From positions 1 through 64,000 of the forward strand of contig JAKFEY010000067.1 in the NCBI GenBank assembly GCA_036675475.1: a DNA stretch of 64,000 bases, written 5' to 3'. This stretch comes from JALYRV01 sp036675475. GTDB lineage: Bacteria; Acidobacteriota; Vicinamibacteria; Vicinamibacterales; SCN-69-37. Positions 44,227-53,089 of this stretch are shown one piece after another. Position 1 is the stretch's first letter, and each line of letters opens with the position of its first letter. The notes under the pieces were generated by a model. That model was not told where the DNA came from and ran no database searches. It saw only the letters and a list, made by a program, of their open reading frames with translations. Both the position numbers and the translations under genes were made by a program.

Positions 44227-45536
44227 CGACGCTTGTGGCGCCCGACGCCGTTGTTCCCCTCGCGAATCCGTACGACGCGGCGCGCCGGCAGTTCGATCGC
44301 GTAGCCGATCGCCTCGGTCTCGATCGCGCCACGCGCGAGCTGCTGCGCGCGCCGCTGCGCGAGTTCCGCTTCCAGATTCCCGTCACGATGGACGATGGCA
44401 CGAAGCGGGTGTTCACCGGCATGCGCGTGCAGCACAACGACGCGCGCGGCCCCTCGAAGGGCGGCATCCGGCTGTCGGCCTCGGGCAGCGCGGACGAAGT
44501 CCGCGCCCTGGCGATGTGGATGACGTGGAAGTGCGCGATTGCCGATCTGCCGCTTGGCGGCGGCAAGGGCTGGATCGACTGTGACCCGCGCGCGCTCAGC
44601 CTCACCGAGCAGGAGCGCGTGTGCCGCGGCTGGGTGCGCCAGCTGGCGCGCAACGTCGGCGCCGACAGCGACGTGCCGGCGCCCGACGTGATGTCGTCGC
44701 CGCAGCACATGGCATGGATGCTCGACGAGTTCGAGACCATTCACGGCCGCCACACGCCCGGCTTCATCACGGGCAAGCCGCTGCCGCTCGGCGGATCGGC
44801 CGGCCGCGTCGAGGCCACGGGCCGCGGCGTGATCACCGTGCTGCACGCGGTGCTCGAGGCCATGAACGTGTCGGCTGGATCGCGCCTGACGGCCAGCGTC
44901 CAGGGCTTCGGCAATGTCGCGAAATACGCCTGCCGCCGGTTCGTCGAGCGCGGCGGCCTCGTGCGCGCCGTCTCGTCGTGGCACAGCGGCGATGAGTGCG
45001 CGTACACCTACGAGCGGCCCGAAGGCGTGGACCTCGACGAGCTCGAGCGGCTGACCGACGCCTTCGGCGCCATCGACAAGGGCGGCGCCGCGCGGCTTGG
45101 CTACAACGTGCTGCCCGGCAACGCGTGGATCGAGCAGCCCGTGGACGTGCTGATTCCGGCGGCGCTCGAGGGACAGCTCACGGCCGAATCGGTTCGCGGG
45201 CTCGACGGCCGCGTGCGCTTCATCGCGGAAGGCGCGAATGGCCCGACGACGCCGGAGGCCGACGAGGCGCTGGCCGCGCGCGGCGTCACCGTCATTCCCG
45301 ACGTGCTCGCGAATGCCGGCGGCGTGACGTGCAGCTACTTCGAGCAGGTGCAGTCGAACACCGGCTCCTGGTGGTCGCGCGAGAAGGTGCTGACGCTGCT
45401 CGACGCGTCGCTCTCGCGCGCCGTCGACGAGGTCACGCGCACGGCCGCGCGCGACGGGGTGACGCTGCGCGAAGCGGCCAACCTCACGGGCGTGGCGCGC
45501 GTGGCGGAGGCCTGCCGCCTGCGGGGGTGGGTCTGA
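44223..45536 (+). CDS. gdhA: Glutamate dehydrogenase (Glu/Leu/Phe/Val family)
   Basis: 437 residues. The substrate site contains LPLGGGKGWIDCDPRALS with the catalytic Lys, and the cofactor domain contains VQGFGNVAKYACRRFVERG. Length and motifs fit the hexameric NAD(P) enzymes that interconvert glutamate and 2-oxoglutarate plus ammonia. The link to stress-type genes upstream suggests use in carbon or nitrogen stress rather than routine assimilation. Confidence 0.93.
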   Translation: MTTLVAPDAVVPLANPYDAARRQFDRVADRLGLDRATRELLRAPLREFRFQIPVTMDDGTKRVFTGMRVQHNDARGPSKGGIRLSASGSADEVRALAMWMTWKCAIADLPLGGGKGWIDCDPRALSLTEQERVCRGWVRQLARNVGADSDVPAPDVMSSPQHMAWMLDEFETIHGRHTPGFITGKPLPLGGSAGRVEATGRGVITVLHAVLEAMNVSAGSRLTASVQGFGNVAKYACRRFVERGGLVRAVSSWHSGDECAYTYERPEGVDLDELERLTDAFGAIDKGGAARLGYNVLPGNAWIEQPVDVLIPAALEGQLTAESVRGLDGRVRFIAEGANGPTTPEADEALAARGVTVIPDVLANAGGVTCSYFEQVQSNTGSWWSREKVLTLLDASLSRAVDEVTRTAARDGVTLREAANLTGVARVAEACRLRGWV

Positions 45537-45537
45537 C

Positions 45538-45825
45538 ATGAACAGCTATCTGATGCTCGGCGAGCGCATCGGCACGCCCGAGGCCCGCGACCTCGCGGTG
45601 CAGCTGCGCACGTGGCACGACGCCATGGTCACGCACCTGCGCGCGCTCAAGCGGCCCGGCGTGGTGTGCGACGAGGAATGTCCGCATGCCGAGGCGCGCA
45701 TTCTGTGGGCCATGGCGCTCGACGTCATGGGCCCGCACGCGGAGTCGCTCGAGTTTCTCCGCGCGCATGGCGCGCGGGCGCCACGCCGTACAATAGACGC
45801 GCGTGCCGCCCGGCTTGGATCCTGA
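45538..45825 (+). CDS. Small hypothetical protein downstream of GDH
   Basis: 95 residues starting one base after the GDH stop. It is helical, with a central CDEECPHAEARILW segment that might bind metal. No family recognised. Its last 23 bases overlap the start of the regulator gene. Confidence 0.6.
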   Translation: MNSYLMLGERIGTPEARDLAVQLRTWHDAMVTHLRALKRPGVVCDEECPHAEARILWAMALDVMGPHAESLEFLRAHGARAPRRTIDARAARLGS

Positions 45826-47467
45826 TCGCCTGCAGCTCGGCGAAGTCCTCGACTTCGAGCCCGACAAGGGCGTCATCCGCCTGCACGACCAGCGCGTCGT
45901 CATTCTGAGCGCAGCGGCCCTCGGGCTGCTGCGCAAGGAGCTGATCGACACGCTCGGCCGCGCCGTGGCGCGGCGATTCCTGCTGCGCTTCGGGTTTGCC
46001 GACGGCTATCACGATGCCGTCAACCTCCGCGATCGCTCGGCGTGGGCCGATCCCCTGGACGGCCTGCGCGCGGGCGCCACCCTCCATACCCTCGAAGGCA
46101 TCGTGCGCGCGCAGATCGTGCGCGTGGCGCGCGAAGCGGACGGCGGGTTCGACGCCGAGTACGCCTGGCACGACTCGTACGAAGCCGAGCAGCACGCGCA
46201 CCACTACGGCCGCGACGACGAGCCCGTGTGCTGGTCGCTCGTCGGCTACGCCAGCGGGTACGCCAGCGCGTGTCTCGGGCAGGAGATTTATTTTCGCGAG
46301 ACCGGCTGTCTCGGGCAGGGCGCGCCGCACTGCACGGTGATCGGCCACGACGCCGCCGGCTGGGGCGGCGAGCTCGAGACGCTGCGCGCCGACTTCCAGG
46401 GCGCGTGGCTCGGTGAAGAGATCGAGCGCCTGCAGCTGCTCGTGCGGCAGCGCGCGCAGGAGCTGGCCGCGCGCGAGCGCGTGCTCGAACGGCGCGAGCG
46501 CGAGCTCGACGCGCTGCGCGAGCGCGCCGCGCGGCATGCCGAGTCGCGCCAGTTCATCGCGCGCAGCGCCGCCATGCGCGACGTGCTGGAGCTGGCCGCG
46601 CAGGTCGCCCCGCTCGACACCACCGTGCTCGTGCAGGGCGAAAGCGGCACCGGCAAGGAATTCGTCGTCCGCATGATTCACGAGCAGAGCGGCCGCGCGT
46701 CGGGCCCGTTCGTGTCGGTCAACTGCGCGGCGCTCACCGAAACGCTGCTCGAGTCGGAGCTGTTCGGCCACGTGCGGGGCGCCTTTACCGGCGCGGTGCG
46801 CGACAAGGCCGGCCTGCTCGAAGTGGCCACGCACGGCACGCTGTTTCTCGACGAGATCGGCGAGATTGCGCCGCCGCTGCAGGCCAAGCTGCTGCGCGCC
46901 CTGCAGGAACGCGAAATCCGCCGGGTGGGCGGCGAGCGCACCATCAAGGTCAACGCGCGCGTCGTCGCCGCCACCAACCGCGATCTGCGGGCCGCGGCCG
47001 CGGCGGGCGAGTTTCGCGAGGATCTGTACTTCCGCCTCGGCGCGTTCGTGATTCACGTGCCGCCGCTGCGCGAGCGGCGCGAAGACATCCCGGCCATGGC
47101 GCACGAGTTCGTGCGGCGCGCGTCGGCGCGGATTGGGAAGGATGTGCGCGCGATTTCGGCCGACGCCATGACGCGGCTGGTGCGCTACGACTGGCCCGGC
47201 AACGTGCGCGAGCTCGAACATGCCGTCGAGCGCGCGGTGATCCTGGCGCGGACGGCCACGATTGCCGTGCGCGACCTGCCGCCGGAAGTGCAGGACGGCC
47301 GCGCCGCCGGCGCCGCCGCCGGCACCCTGGATCTGCGCGAGAACGAAGAACGCCTCGTGCGCGAGGCGCTGGCGCGCGCCGGCGGCAACCGCCGCCGCGC
47401 CGCCGAGGCGCTCAACATCAGCACCGTCACGCTGTGGCGGCGCATGAAGGCCTACGGGATCAGCTGA
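45803..47467 (+). CDS. Sigma-54 activator with V4R sensor (XylR/DmpR-like)
   Basis: 554 residues, GTG start. The N-terminal XylR-N and V4R domains (about 10-200; ETGCLGQGAPHCTVIGHD is the V4R metal/cysteine end) are followed by a coiled coil (about 205-250), an AAA+ domain (GESGTGKE, GAFTGA, LFLDEIGE) and a Fis-type HTH (GGNRRRAAEALNISTVTLWRRM). Relatives bind aromatic ligands and then activate sigma-54 promoters. Here it sits behind stress and GDH genes. TACAAT lies eight bases before the GTG, so it may have its own near-leaderless promoter. Confidence 0.92.
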   Translation: MPPGLDPDRLQLGEVLDFEPDKGVIRLHDQRVVILSAAALGLLRKELIDTLGRAVARRFLLRFGFADGYHDAVNLRDRSAWADPLDGLRAGATLHTLEGIVRAQIVRVAREADGGFDAEYAWHDSYEAEQHAHHYGRDDEPVCWSLVGYASGYASACLGQEIYFRETGCLGQGAPHCTVIGHDAAGWGGELETLRADFQGAWLGEEIERLQLLVRQRAQELAARERVLERRERELDALRERAARHAESRQFIARSAAMRDVLELAAQVAPLDTTVLVQGESGTGKEFVVRMIHEQSGRASGPFVSVNCAALTETLLESELFGHVRGAFTGAVRDKAGLLEVATHGTLFLDEIGEIAPPLQAKLLRALQEREIRRVGGERTIKVNARVVAATNRDLRAAAAAGEFREDLYFRLGAFVIHVPPLRERREDIPAMAHEFVRRASARIGKDVRAISADAMTRLVRYDWPGNVRELEHAVERAVILARTATIAVRDLPPEVQDGRAAGAAAGTLDLRENEERLVREALARAGGNRRRAAEALNISTVTLWRRMKAYGIS

Positions 47468-48365
47468 CGGCTTTCTGCAGCTCCGCGATCTTCTCGCGCA
47501 TGCGCGCCGCGAAGCCGGCCACTTCCTCCGGCGGGGCGCCCGCCGCGCGGAACGCATCGGCCAGCTGCGTGTCGGTCAGTTGTGACGCCAGCTTCGCGAA
47601 CCAGGCGGCATGCGCCACCGGCACCTTGTTGATGCCGCCGTACCCCTCGTAGTCCAGATCCACCATGCCGCCGTCGACCTTCTCGATGAACTCCTCCTTG
47701 CGGAAGTCGTCGAGATTCCACTTCGTGCGCGGCGCCAGCACGGCGCCCATCTTCCCGAACGTGGCGCCCAGATCGCTCACGATGTAGAGCCGCTTGCCGT
47801 CGACGTCGAGAATGCGGTTGTTGCGATCGCCCTGGATGTCCCAGTTGCCGATCATCGTCATCAGAATCGCGAGACCGGAGAGCTCTTTCGAACCGGCGAA
47901 GGGATTCGTGCCGAAGGTCCAGCGATCGGCGGCGCGTTCCGCGCGGGCATCACGCAGGCGGAAGCTGGCATTGGTGAAGGCGCCATCGGGGCCGAGCGCC
48001 TTCGCGGCCTGCTTCAAGCCGGTGACGCCGGTGATGGTGCCGCTCTTGACGAAATACATCTCGTCGGCCACGTAGCCGAGCGCCCAGACGATGCGGCTCG
48101 CGGCGATGCCGGAATGCACTTCGTCGCCGAACTTGACGGACCATTCACGCCCGTTCGCATCACGGACGATCACCTTCGGCTGCGTGCCGTCGGTGTCTTC
48201 CTCGAGAAACGCGAACGGCGGTTTCGGCGCACGCTCGGCCGAGCCGTTGCCCCAGAAGAGATCGCGGGTGGCAATCGGGCCGGGATCGGTCCAGAGTACG
48301 TTCTGCGCCTGGGCCGGCAGGGCAATTGACAGCAGGCAAGCAAGAGCGGCGAACAGATGCTTCAT
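47460..48365 (-). CDS. Secreted protein with kinase-like motifs
   Basis: 301 residues from MKHLFAALACLLSIALPAQAQ, a clear signal peptide. Elements arranged like a protein-kinase core: Lys78 in EWSVKFGDE, Glu82 plus an amphipathic helix (SGIAASRIVWALGY), N-W-D176 with N182/N183 (GNWDIQGDRNN) like the catalytic loop, and D198-L-G (IVSDLGATFG) like DFG. I recognise no named family; HipA, PI-kinase and Fam20-type atypical kinases share this logic. It ends in an 8-base convergent overlap with the V4R regulator. Confidence 0.7.
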   Translation of the reverse strand: MKHLFAALACLLSIALPAQAQNVLWTDPGPIATRDLFWGNGSAERAPKPPFAFLEEDTDGTQPKVIVRDANGREWSVKFGDEVHSGIAASRIVWALGYVADEMYFVKSGTITGVTGLKQAAKALGPDGAFTNASFRLRDARAERAADRWTFGTNPFAGSKELSGLAILMTMIGNWDIQGDRNNRILDVDGKRLYIVSDLGATFGKMGAVLAPRTKWNLDDFRKEEFIEKVDGGMVDLDYEGYGGINKVPVAHAAWFAKLASQLTDTQLADAFRAAGAPPEEVAGFAARMREKIAELQKAVS

Positions 48366-48466
48366 CTCATGTGCTCCAGCATGGGCGAAAGCATGAGGCG
48401 TGCCCGCCGGCACACGGATGAGCCCGCGGCTCCGCCGTTGGCGCCTATCCAGGTAGAGGAGATGTC

Positions 48467-49027
48467 ATGAATCGCTACCAGATTGCCGCCTCGACGCTGT
48501 TCGCCGTCGTCCTGCTGCCGGCACCGGCTGCTGCGCAATCCGCCGATCGTTTCACCGCCGGCGCGTCCGTGCACTACGCCCGCACCTGGGACGACGAGAG
48601 CATGCTCGGCGGCGGCGCGGCCACCGAAGGCCGCTTCGGCGTGCGGCTGACGCCGAAAACGCAGGTCGAGTTCGTCGTCAACCGGATTCCGTACGAGCGG
48701 CGATTCGATTCCGGTGTGGCGACGGAGGGGCGTTCCGTCTTCACCGGGCTGATGCTCAAGTACGACGTCACGCGCGGCGCCGCGCGGCCATACGTGCTGG
48801 CCGGCTACGGGCTGAACAACCATCGCGGCACGCGCTCCTTCCAGGGATCGCCGCAGTCCCACACGTCGACCAACGATCACGGCTACGTGCTCGGCACGGG
48901 GCTCGCCGTCTCGCGCGGACGCTGGGAGATCGGCCCGGAGGGCCGGATTTACATGCTGGCCATCGAGCGTGACGCCTCGGCGGCCATGATGCTGAGTGGG
49001 GGCATCCGGGCCAACGTGCGTTTCTGA
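48467..49027 (+). CDS. Small outer-membrane beta-barrel protein
   Basis: 186 residues with a signal peptide (STLFAVVLLPAPAAAQS) and alternating beta strands ending in the aromatic-rich GGIRANVRF, the usual C-terminal signature for barrel assembly. The size fits an eight-stranded OmpA/OmpW-like barrel. GAGGAG precedes the ATG. No specific function can be read. Confidence 0.78.
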   Translation: MNRYQIAASTLFAVVLLPAPAAAQSADRFTAGASVHYARTWDDESMLGGGAATEGRFGVRLTPKTQVEFVVNRIPYERRFDSGVATEGRSVFTGLMLKYDVTRGAARPYVLAGYGLNNHRGTRSFQGSPQSHTSTNDHGYVLGTGLAVSRGRWEIGPEGRIYMLAIERDASAAMMLSGGIRANVRF

Positions 49028-49072
49028 ACCCTTGACCGGATCCGGACGTATACTCTGGTTGGAACCCCAACC

Positions 49073-49519
49073 ATGACTGTTCTCTGGTGGCACTGGCTCG
49101 CGCTCGGCCTGGCCCTGGTTGTACTGGAAATCGCCACGCCGGGCGCCTTCTTCGTGATCTTCTTCGGGATCGCCGCGCTCCTCGTGGGCATGCTCGCCTT
49201 CGGGGATCTGGCCGGCCCGCTCTGGACGCAACTGCTGCTGTTTTCCGTGCTCTCGGCCGTCGGCCTTCTCGTGTTTCGCAATCCGATCATGCGGCGCCTG
49301 AATCTCGATCGGGGCACCGACGAGATCGACAACCTCACGGGTGAGCCGGCGAAGGCCCTCGAGGACTTCGGCCCGGGCGAACCCGGCCGCGTCGAGTTGC
49401 GCGGCTCCGCCTGGAGCGCCCGCAACGGGAGCGCGGCGCCCATTGCCCGCGGCGCGCGTGTGCGCGTGGTGGCCGTCGACCGGCTGACCGTAGTTGTCAT
49501 TCCCGAAGGAGCACACTGA
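49073..49519 (+). CDS. NfeD-family membrane protein
   Basis: 148 residues: three or four membrane helices followed by a small OB-fold domain (IDNLTGEPAKALEDFGPGEPGRVELRGSAWSA). NfeD proteins partner with SPFH/band-7 proteins encoded next to them, as here two bases downstream. They are thought to stabilise membrane microdomains. Confidence 0.92.
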   Translation: MTVLWWHWLALGLALVVLEIATPGAFFVIFFGIAALLVGMLAFGDLAGPLWTQLLLFSVLSAVGLLVFRNPIMRRLNLDRGTDEIDNLTGEPAKALEDFGPGEPGRVELRGSAWSARNGSAAPIARGARVRVVAVDRLTVVVIPEGAH

Positions 49520-49521
49520 GC

Positions 49522-50475
49522 ATGACCGGCGGCGTCATCGTCTTTTTCATCCTGGCCCTTGTGGTCATCATCATCATCGCGAAGACGGCGGTGGTGGTGC
49601 CGCAGCAGAGCGCGTATGTCGTGGAGCGGCTCGGCCGCTATCACGCGACGATGCAGGCCGGCTTTCACATCCTGCTGCCGTTCGTCGACGTAATCCGGTA
49701 CCGGCTGTCGCTCAAGGAAGCGGCGCTCGACATTCCGGCGCAGGTCTGCATCACCCGCGACAACGTGCAGGTGGGTGTCGACGGCGTGCTGTACCTGAAG
49801 GTGCTCAACCCCGAGCGCGCGTCGTACGGCATCGCCGACTACGTGTTCGCCATCAGCCAGCTGGCGCAGACGACGCTGCGCAGTGAGGTGGGCAAGATCG
49901 ATCTCGACCGCACGTTCGAAGAGCGGACCAACATCAATCAGCAGGTCGTCGCGGAGCTCGACAAGGCCTCGGAGCCCTGGGGCGTGAAAGTGCTGCGCTA
50001 CGAGATCAAGAACATCACGCCGCCCCACGACGTGCTGGCCGCGATGGAAAAACAGATGCGCGCCGAGCGCGAGAAGCGCGCCGTCATCCTGACGTCGGAA
50101 GGCACGCGCGACGCCCAGATCAACAACGCCGAAGGCGCGAAGCAGGAAGTGATCAAGGCGTCGGAAGCGACCAAGCAGCAGCAGATCAACGAAGCGGAAG
50201 GCGAGGCGGCGGCGATTCTGGCCGTGGCCACCGCGACCGCCGAGGGCCTGCGCCGCGTGGCCGACGCGCTGAAGTCGGAAGGCGGCATGGAAGCGCTGCA
50301 GCTGCGCGTGGCCGAGCAGTACATCGCGGAGTTCGGCAAGCTCGCCAAGCAGTCCACAACCCTGGTGCTGCCCGCCAACCTTTCGGATGTCGGCTCGATG
50401 ATCGCGCTGGCGACCAAGGTCTACGAGGGCGCGCAGCCCCCCGGCAATACGTCAGCCGCCCAGAAAAGCCGATAG
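49522..50475 (+). CDS. SPFH/band 7 protein, paraslipin
   Basis: 317 residues. A short N-terminal anchor (VFFILALVVIIIIAKTAVVV) leads to the SPFH domain (QQSAYVVERLGRYHATMQAG to LDRTFEERTNIN) and a coiled region rich in Ala-Glu (about 180-240). This is the QmcA/paraslipin class that oligomerises in the inner membrane. The last 24 bases overlap the convergent aminotransferase gene. Confidence 0.93.
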   Translation: MTGGVIVFFILALVVIIIIAKTAVVVPQQSAYVVERLGRYHATMQAGFHILLPFVDVIRYRLSLKEAALDIPAQVCITRDNVQVGVDGVLYLKVLNPERASYGIADYVFAISQLAQTTLRSEVGKIDLDRTFEERTNINQQVVAELDKASEPWGVKVLRYEIKNITPPHDVLAAMEKQMRAEREKRAVILTSEGTRDAQINNAEGAKQEVIKASEATKQQQINEAEGEAAAILAVATATAEGLRRVADALKSEGGMEALQLRVAEQYIAEFGKLAKQSTTLVLPANLSDVGSMIALATKVYEGAQPPGNTSAAQKSR

Positions 50476-51543
50476 GCGCGCAAGTCCTTCCTTCAGAACG
50501 TCCGGACGGCCCGCAAGGCTGATCCGGATGTTCTGCGGCTCTCCAAAGAAATAGCCCGGCACCACCGCGAGATCCTGCTCGCGATGCAACGCCTCGGCGA
50601 AGGCCCGCGTGTCATCCACGCCTCGCACGCGCGGGAACGCGACCGTGGCGCAGGCGGGCGCCGGCAGCGTGAGGCCCCTCGCGCCGATCATCCACACGCG
50701 GAGCGCATCGAGATTCCTGGCCACGATGGCACGGGCGCGATCGGCGAGGGCGTCGAGCTGGCCGAACGCCACGACCGACAGCCGCTCGATCGGCACCGGC
50801 GCGATGCCGTCCACGATGTCGCGCACGCGGCGCATGCGTTCGGCAATCGCATCGGGCGCGACCGCCCATCCGCAGCGGAGCGCGTTCAGGCCGTACGACT
50901 TGGTCAGGCTGCTCGTCGAAATCGCGTTGGGGGCCAGCAGGGCGGCAGGCGTATGGCGCGGGCCCCCGCCCAGGATGTTCACGATGTCGAGATACACCTC
51001 GTCGACGAGCAGGGTGGCGCCATGGCGCGCGGCCGTCTCGGCGGCGGCGATGATGCTCGCATCGTCGAGCAGCGCGCCGCTCGGATTGTGCGGATTCGTG
51101 AGAATGACGACCCGCGTGGCGGGCGTCATGGCCTGTTCGATGGCGTCGATGTCGAGCTGATAGCCGTCCTCGAACCGGCGCTGGAAGAAATTGACGCGCG
51201 CGCCAAGCATCCGCGCGGCGCCGGGAATCGGATCGTAGAACGGCCGCTCCATCAGCACATCGTCGCCGGCGCCGGCGAGCGCGCCGAGGGCGAGCAGGTT
51301 GGCGCCCGAGCAGCCGTTGCCCGTCATGATGCGCGAGGTGCCGACGCCGTAATGCGCGGCGATGGCCTCGAGCAGCGGCGGATGGCCGTTCTCGTTCGAT
51401 CCCTCGAGCGACAGGGCCTCGCGCGCGCCAGGCAGGTCGTCGAGGGAACAGCCGAGCAGGTTGCTGGCGGCGAGGTCGTATCGGGCAGGCGTCCGGGTCT
51501 TCGCCCAGAACATGTAGGGTGCGGGAGGAGGGGACGAGATCAT
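50452..51543 (-). CDS. PLP-dependent aminotransferase, class I/II
   Basis: About 363 residues from MISSPPPAPYMFWAK; ATG 51513 (MFWAKTRTPARYD) is also possible because homology seems to start there. Fold-type I motifs: ILTNPHNPSGALLDD, LLVDEVYLDI, and the PLP lysine in STSSLTKSYGLNALRCGW. The substrate is unknown. No ribosome site is evident at either start, and an AT-rich repeat lies just upstream. Confidence 0.88.
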   Translation of the reverse strand: MISSPPPAPYMFWAKTRTPARYDLAASNLLGCSLDDLPGAREALSLEGSNENGHPPLLEAIAAHYGVGTSRIMTGNGCSGANLLALGALAGAGDDVLMERPFYDPIPGAARMLGARVNFFQRRFEDGYQLDIDAIEQAMTPATRVVILTNPHNPSGALLDDASIIAAAETAARHGATLLVDEVYLDIVNILGGGPRHTPAALLAPNAISTSSLTKSYGLNALRCGWAVAPDAIAERMRRVRDIVDGIAPVPIERLSVVAFGQLDALADRARAIVARNLDALRVWMIGARGLTLPAPACATVAFPRVRGVDDTRAFAEALHREQDLAVVPGYFFGEPQNIRISLAGRPDVLKEGLARLSAFLGG

Positions 51544-51549
51544 GCAGCG

Positions 51550-51645
51550 TAGATGGTAAATCGTAAATAGCATCGATGATCGATCTATCGATCTATCGAT
51601 GATGATCATCGTTGGGCGTTGCTATTTACAATCTACGATTTACGT
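51550..51645. repeat. AT-rich mirrored GTAAATCG repeat with ATCGATCT core
   Basis: Left arm GTAAATCGTAAATAGCA (51556-51572) faces right arm TGCTATTTACAATC (from 51619) plus TACGATTTAC. The centre consists of ATCGATCT/ATCGATG units. The right arm overlaps the last codons and the stop (51633) of the permease gene. On the complementary strand it matches the repeat at 14150-14177. Confidence 0.7.
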
Positions 51646-52964
51646 TTCCCTGAGTAGTACCAGAACACGGGAATGCCCGTCGCGATCAGCAGGGCGCCGG
51701 CGGCGGCGCGTGCGGGCGCCTCGAGAATCACGCTGAGGACCACCGCGACGGCCACGAAGACGAAAAATGCCGGGAACAGCGGATACCCGGGCGACCGATA
51801 GGTTGAGCTTGCGCCGGCCGCTCCGCGCGAGCGCCACACGAAGAGGGCGGCCACCGTCGATCCGAAGAAGATCCAGTCGGCAAACACCACCGAGTTGAGC
51901 AGGTCGCCGTACGTGCCGGTCAGCACGAGGACGATTGCCCAGAACGCCTGCACGACGATGGCCAGGGTGGGCGTGCCGTACTTCGGATGAAGCCGGGCGA
52001 GCGAGGAGGGCAGATAGCCGTCAGCCGCCGCGGCGTAGTAGACGCGGGTCGGCGCCAGCACCGCCAGATCGAGAAAGCCGAATGTGGAGATCGCGATGGC
52101 CGCCGCCACGAACTTGTCGCCGGCCGTGCCGAGCGCGCGCGCGGCCGCGTCGGCGGCCGGCGTCGCGGTGGCCGCCAGTCCGTCGAGACCCAGCAGCCGC
52201 AGGTACGCCACGTTGACCAGCACGTACACCAGCGCCACCACGATGACGCCGGCAATCAGGCTGCGCGGCAGGTTCCGCTCGGGTGCTTCGATCTCTTCAG
52301 CGATGTAGTTGGCATTCTGCCAGCCGCCATACGCAAACAGGATGGGGATGAGGGCGGCGCCGAAGGCCAGCACAGTTCCAGTTCCAGTTCCAGTTCCAGT
52401 TCTCAGTTCGGCTGTGCGGTCGAAGGTCAGCCAGCCTGCGGACTCCGCGGGCATGACGAGGCCGATGGCGATGAGCACGGCCAGCGCGGCGACTTTCAGG
52501 ACGACGAAGAGGTTGAGGACGCGGCTGCCGGGTTTCACGCCGACGTAGTTGATGGCCGAGACGATGACGAGCGCGGCGATGGCGAGCGGAAGCGCGAGCG
52601 TTGTGTCGCGGCCGAGGAAGCGCAGCAGGTATTCCGCGAAGATGATGGCGACGGCCGCCATCGCGCCCGTCTCGATGATCAGCAGCAGCGCCCAGACATA
52701 CAGAAAACCCGCGAGCGGATGCCAGGCGTCCTTCAGGTAGACGTACTGCCCGCCCGCTTTCGGAAAGCGCGCCCCAAGTTCGGCGTACGCGAACGCGCCG
52801 CACAGGGCGACCAGCCCGCCCGCGGTCCACGCCGCCAGCACCAGCCACGTCGAATCCAGCGTCTGGGCGACCAGGCGCGGATTGATGAAGATGCCCGACC
52901 CGATGATGCCGCCAATGACGACCATCGTGGCATCGAACGGACGCAAGACGCGGCGGAAAGACAT
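51633..52964 (-). CDS. Amino acid permease, APC family
   Basis: 443 residues, twelve membrane helices. FDATMVVIGGIIGSGIFINP is the APC helix-1 signature, and FAYGGWQNANYIAEEIEAPERNLPRSL is the helix-6/loop signature. The likely substrates are amino acids or polyamines. A Thr-Gly repeat (RTGTGTGTGTV) before helix 6 comes from a six-base tandem repeat. The final KRKS comes from a dispersed repeat. Confidence 0.92.
   Translation of the reverse strand: MSFRRVLRPFDATMVVIGGIIGSGIFINPRLVAQTLDSTWLVLAAWTAGGLVALCGAFAYAELGARFPKAGGQYVYLKDAWHPLAGFLYVWALLLIIETGAMAAVAIIFAEYLLRFLGRDTTLALPLAIAALVIVSAINYVGVKPGSRVLNLFVVLKVAALAVLIAIGLVMPAESAGWLTFDRTAELRTGTGTGTGTVLAFGAALIPILFAYGGWQNANYIAEEIEAPERNLPRSLIAGVIVVALVYVLVNVAYLRLLGLDGLAATATPAADAAARALGTAGDKFVAAAIAISTFGFLDLAVLAPTRVYYAAAADGYLPSSLARLHPKYGTPTLAIVVQAFWAIVLVLTGTYGDLLNSVVFADWIFFGSTVAALFVWRSRGAAGASSTYRSPGYPLFPAFFVFVAVAVVLSVILEAPARAAAGALLIATGIPVFWYYSGKRKS
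52375..52404. repeat. Six-base tandem repeat inside the permease gene
   Basis: About five copies of TTCCAG (CTGGAA on the coding strand) encode alternating Thr-Gly. Changes in copy number would stay in frame and alter only the length of a loop. Confidence 0.75.
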
Positions 52965-52992
52965 CGCGGGCTATTAAACGTCACGGCGTTCC

Positions 52993-53074
52993 AAGGGGAA
53001 AGGTTTAAGGAGAAAGGGGAAAGGGGAACGCAAGGGAGAAGGGGAAAGGGAAAGGAGAAAAGGGGTCAGGGATT
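52993..53074. repeat. Polypurine left arm of the S23 element
   Basis: GGGGAAAGG-type units; the core includes GGGGAACGCAAGGGAGAAGG. It is the near-exact reverse complement of 53517-53587 and precedes the four-helix-bundle gene. Confidence 0.75.
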
Positions 53075-53089
53075 TGCAGCCGGGCTGGC

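Noticed and set aside
49032..49054. TTGACC and TATACT upstream of the NfeD gene as a sigma-70 promoter
   Set aside because: The spacer is only 11 bases, too short for normal recognition; the -10 may still be used but the pair is not supported.
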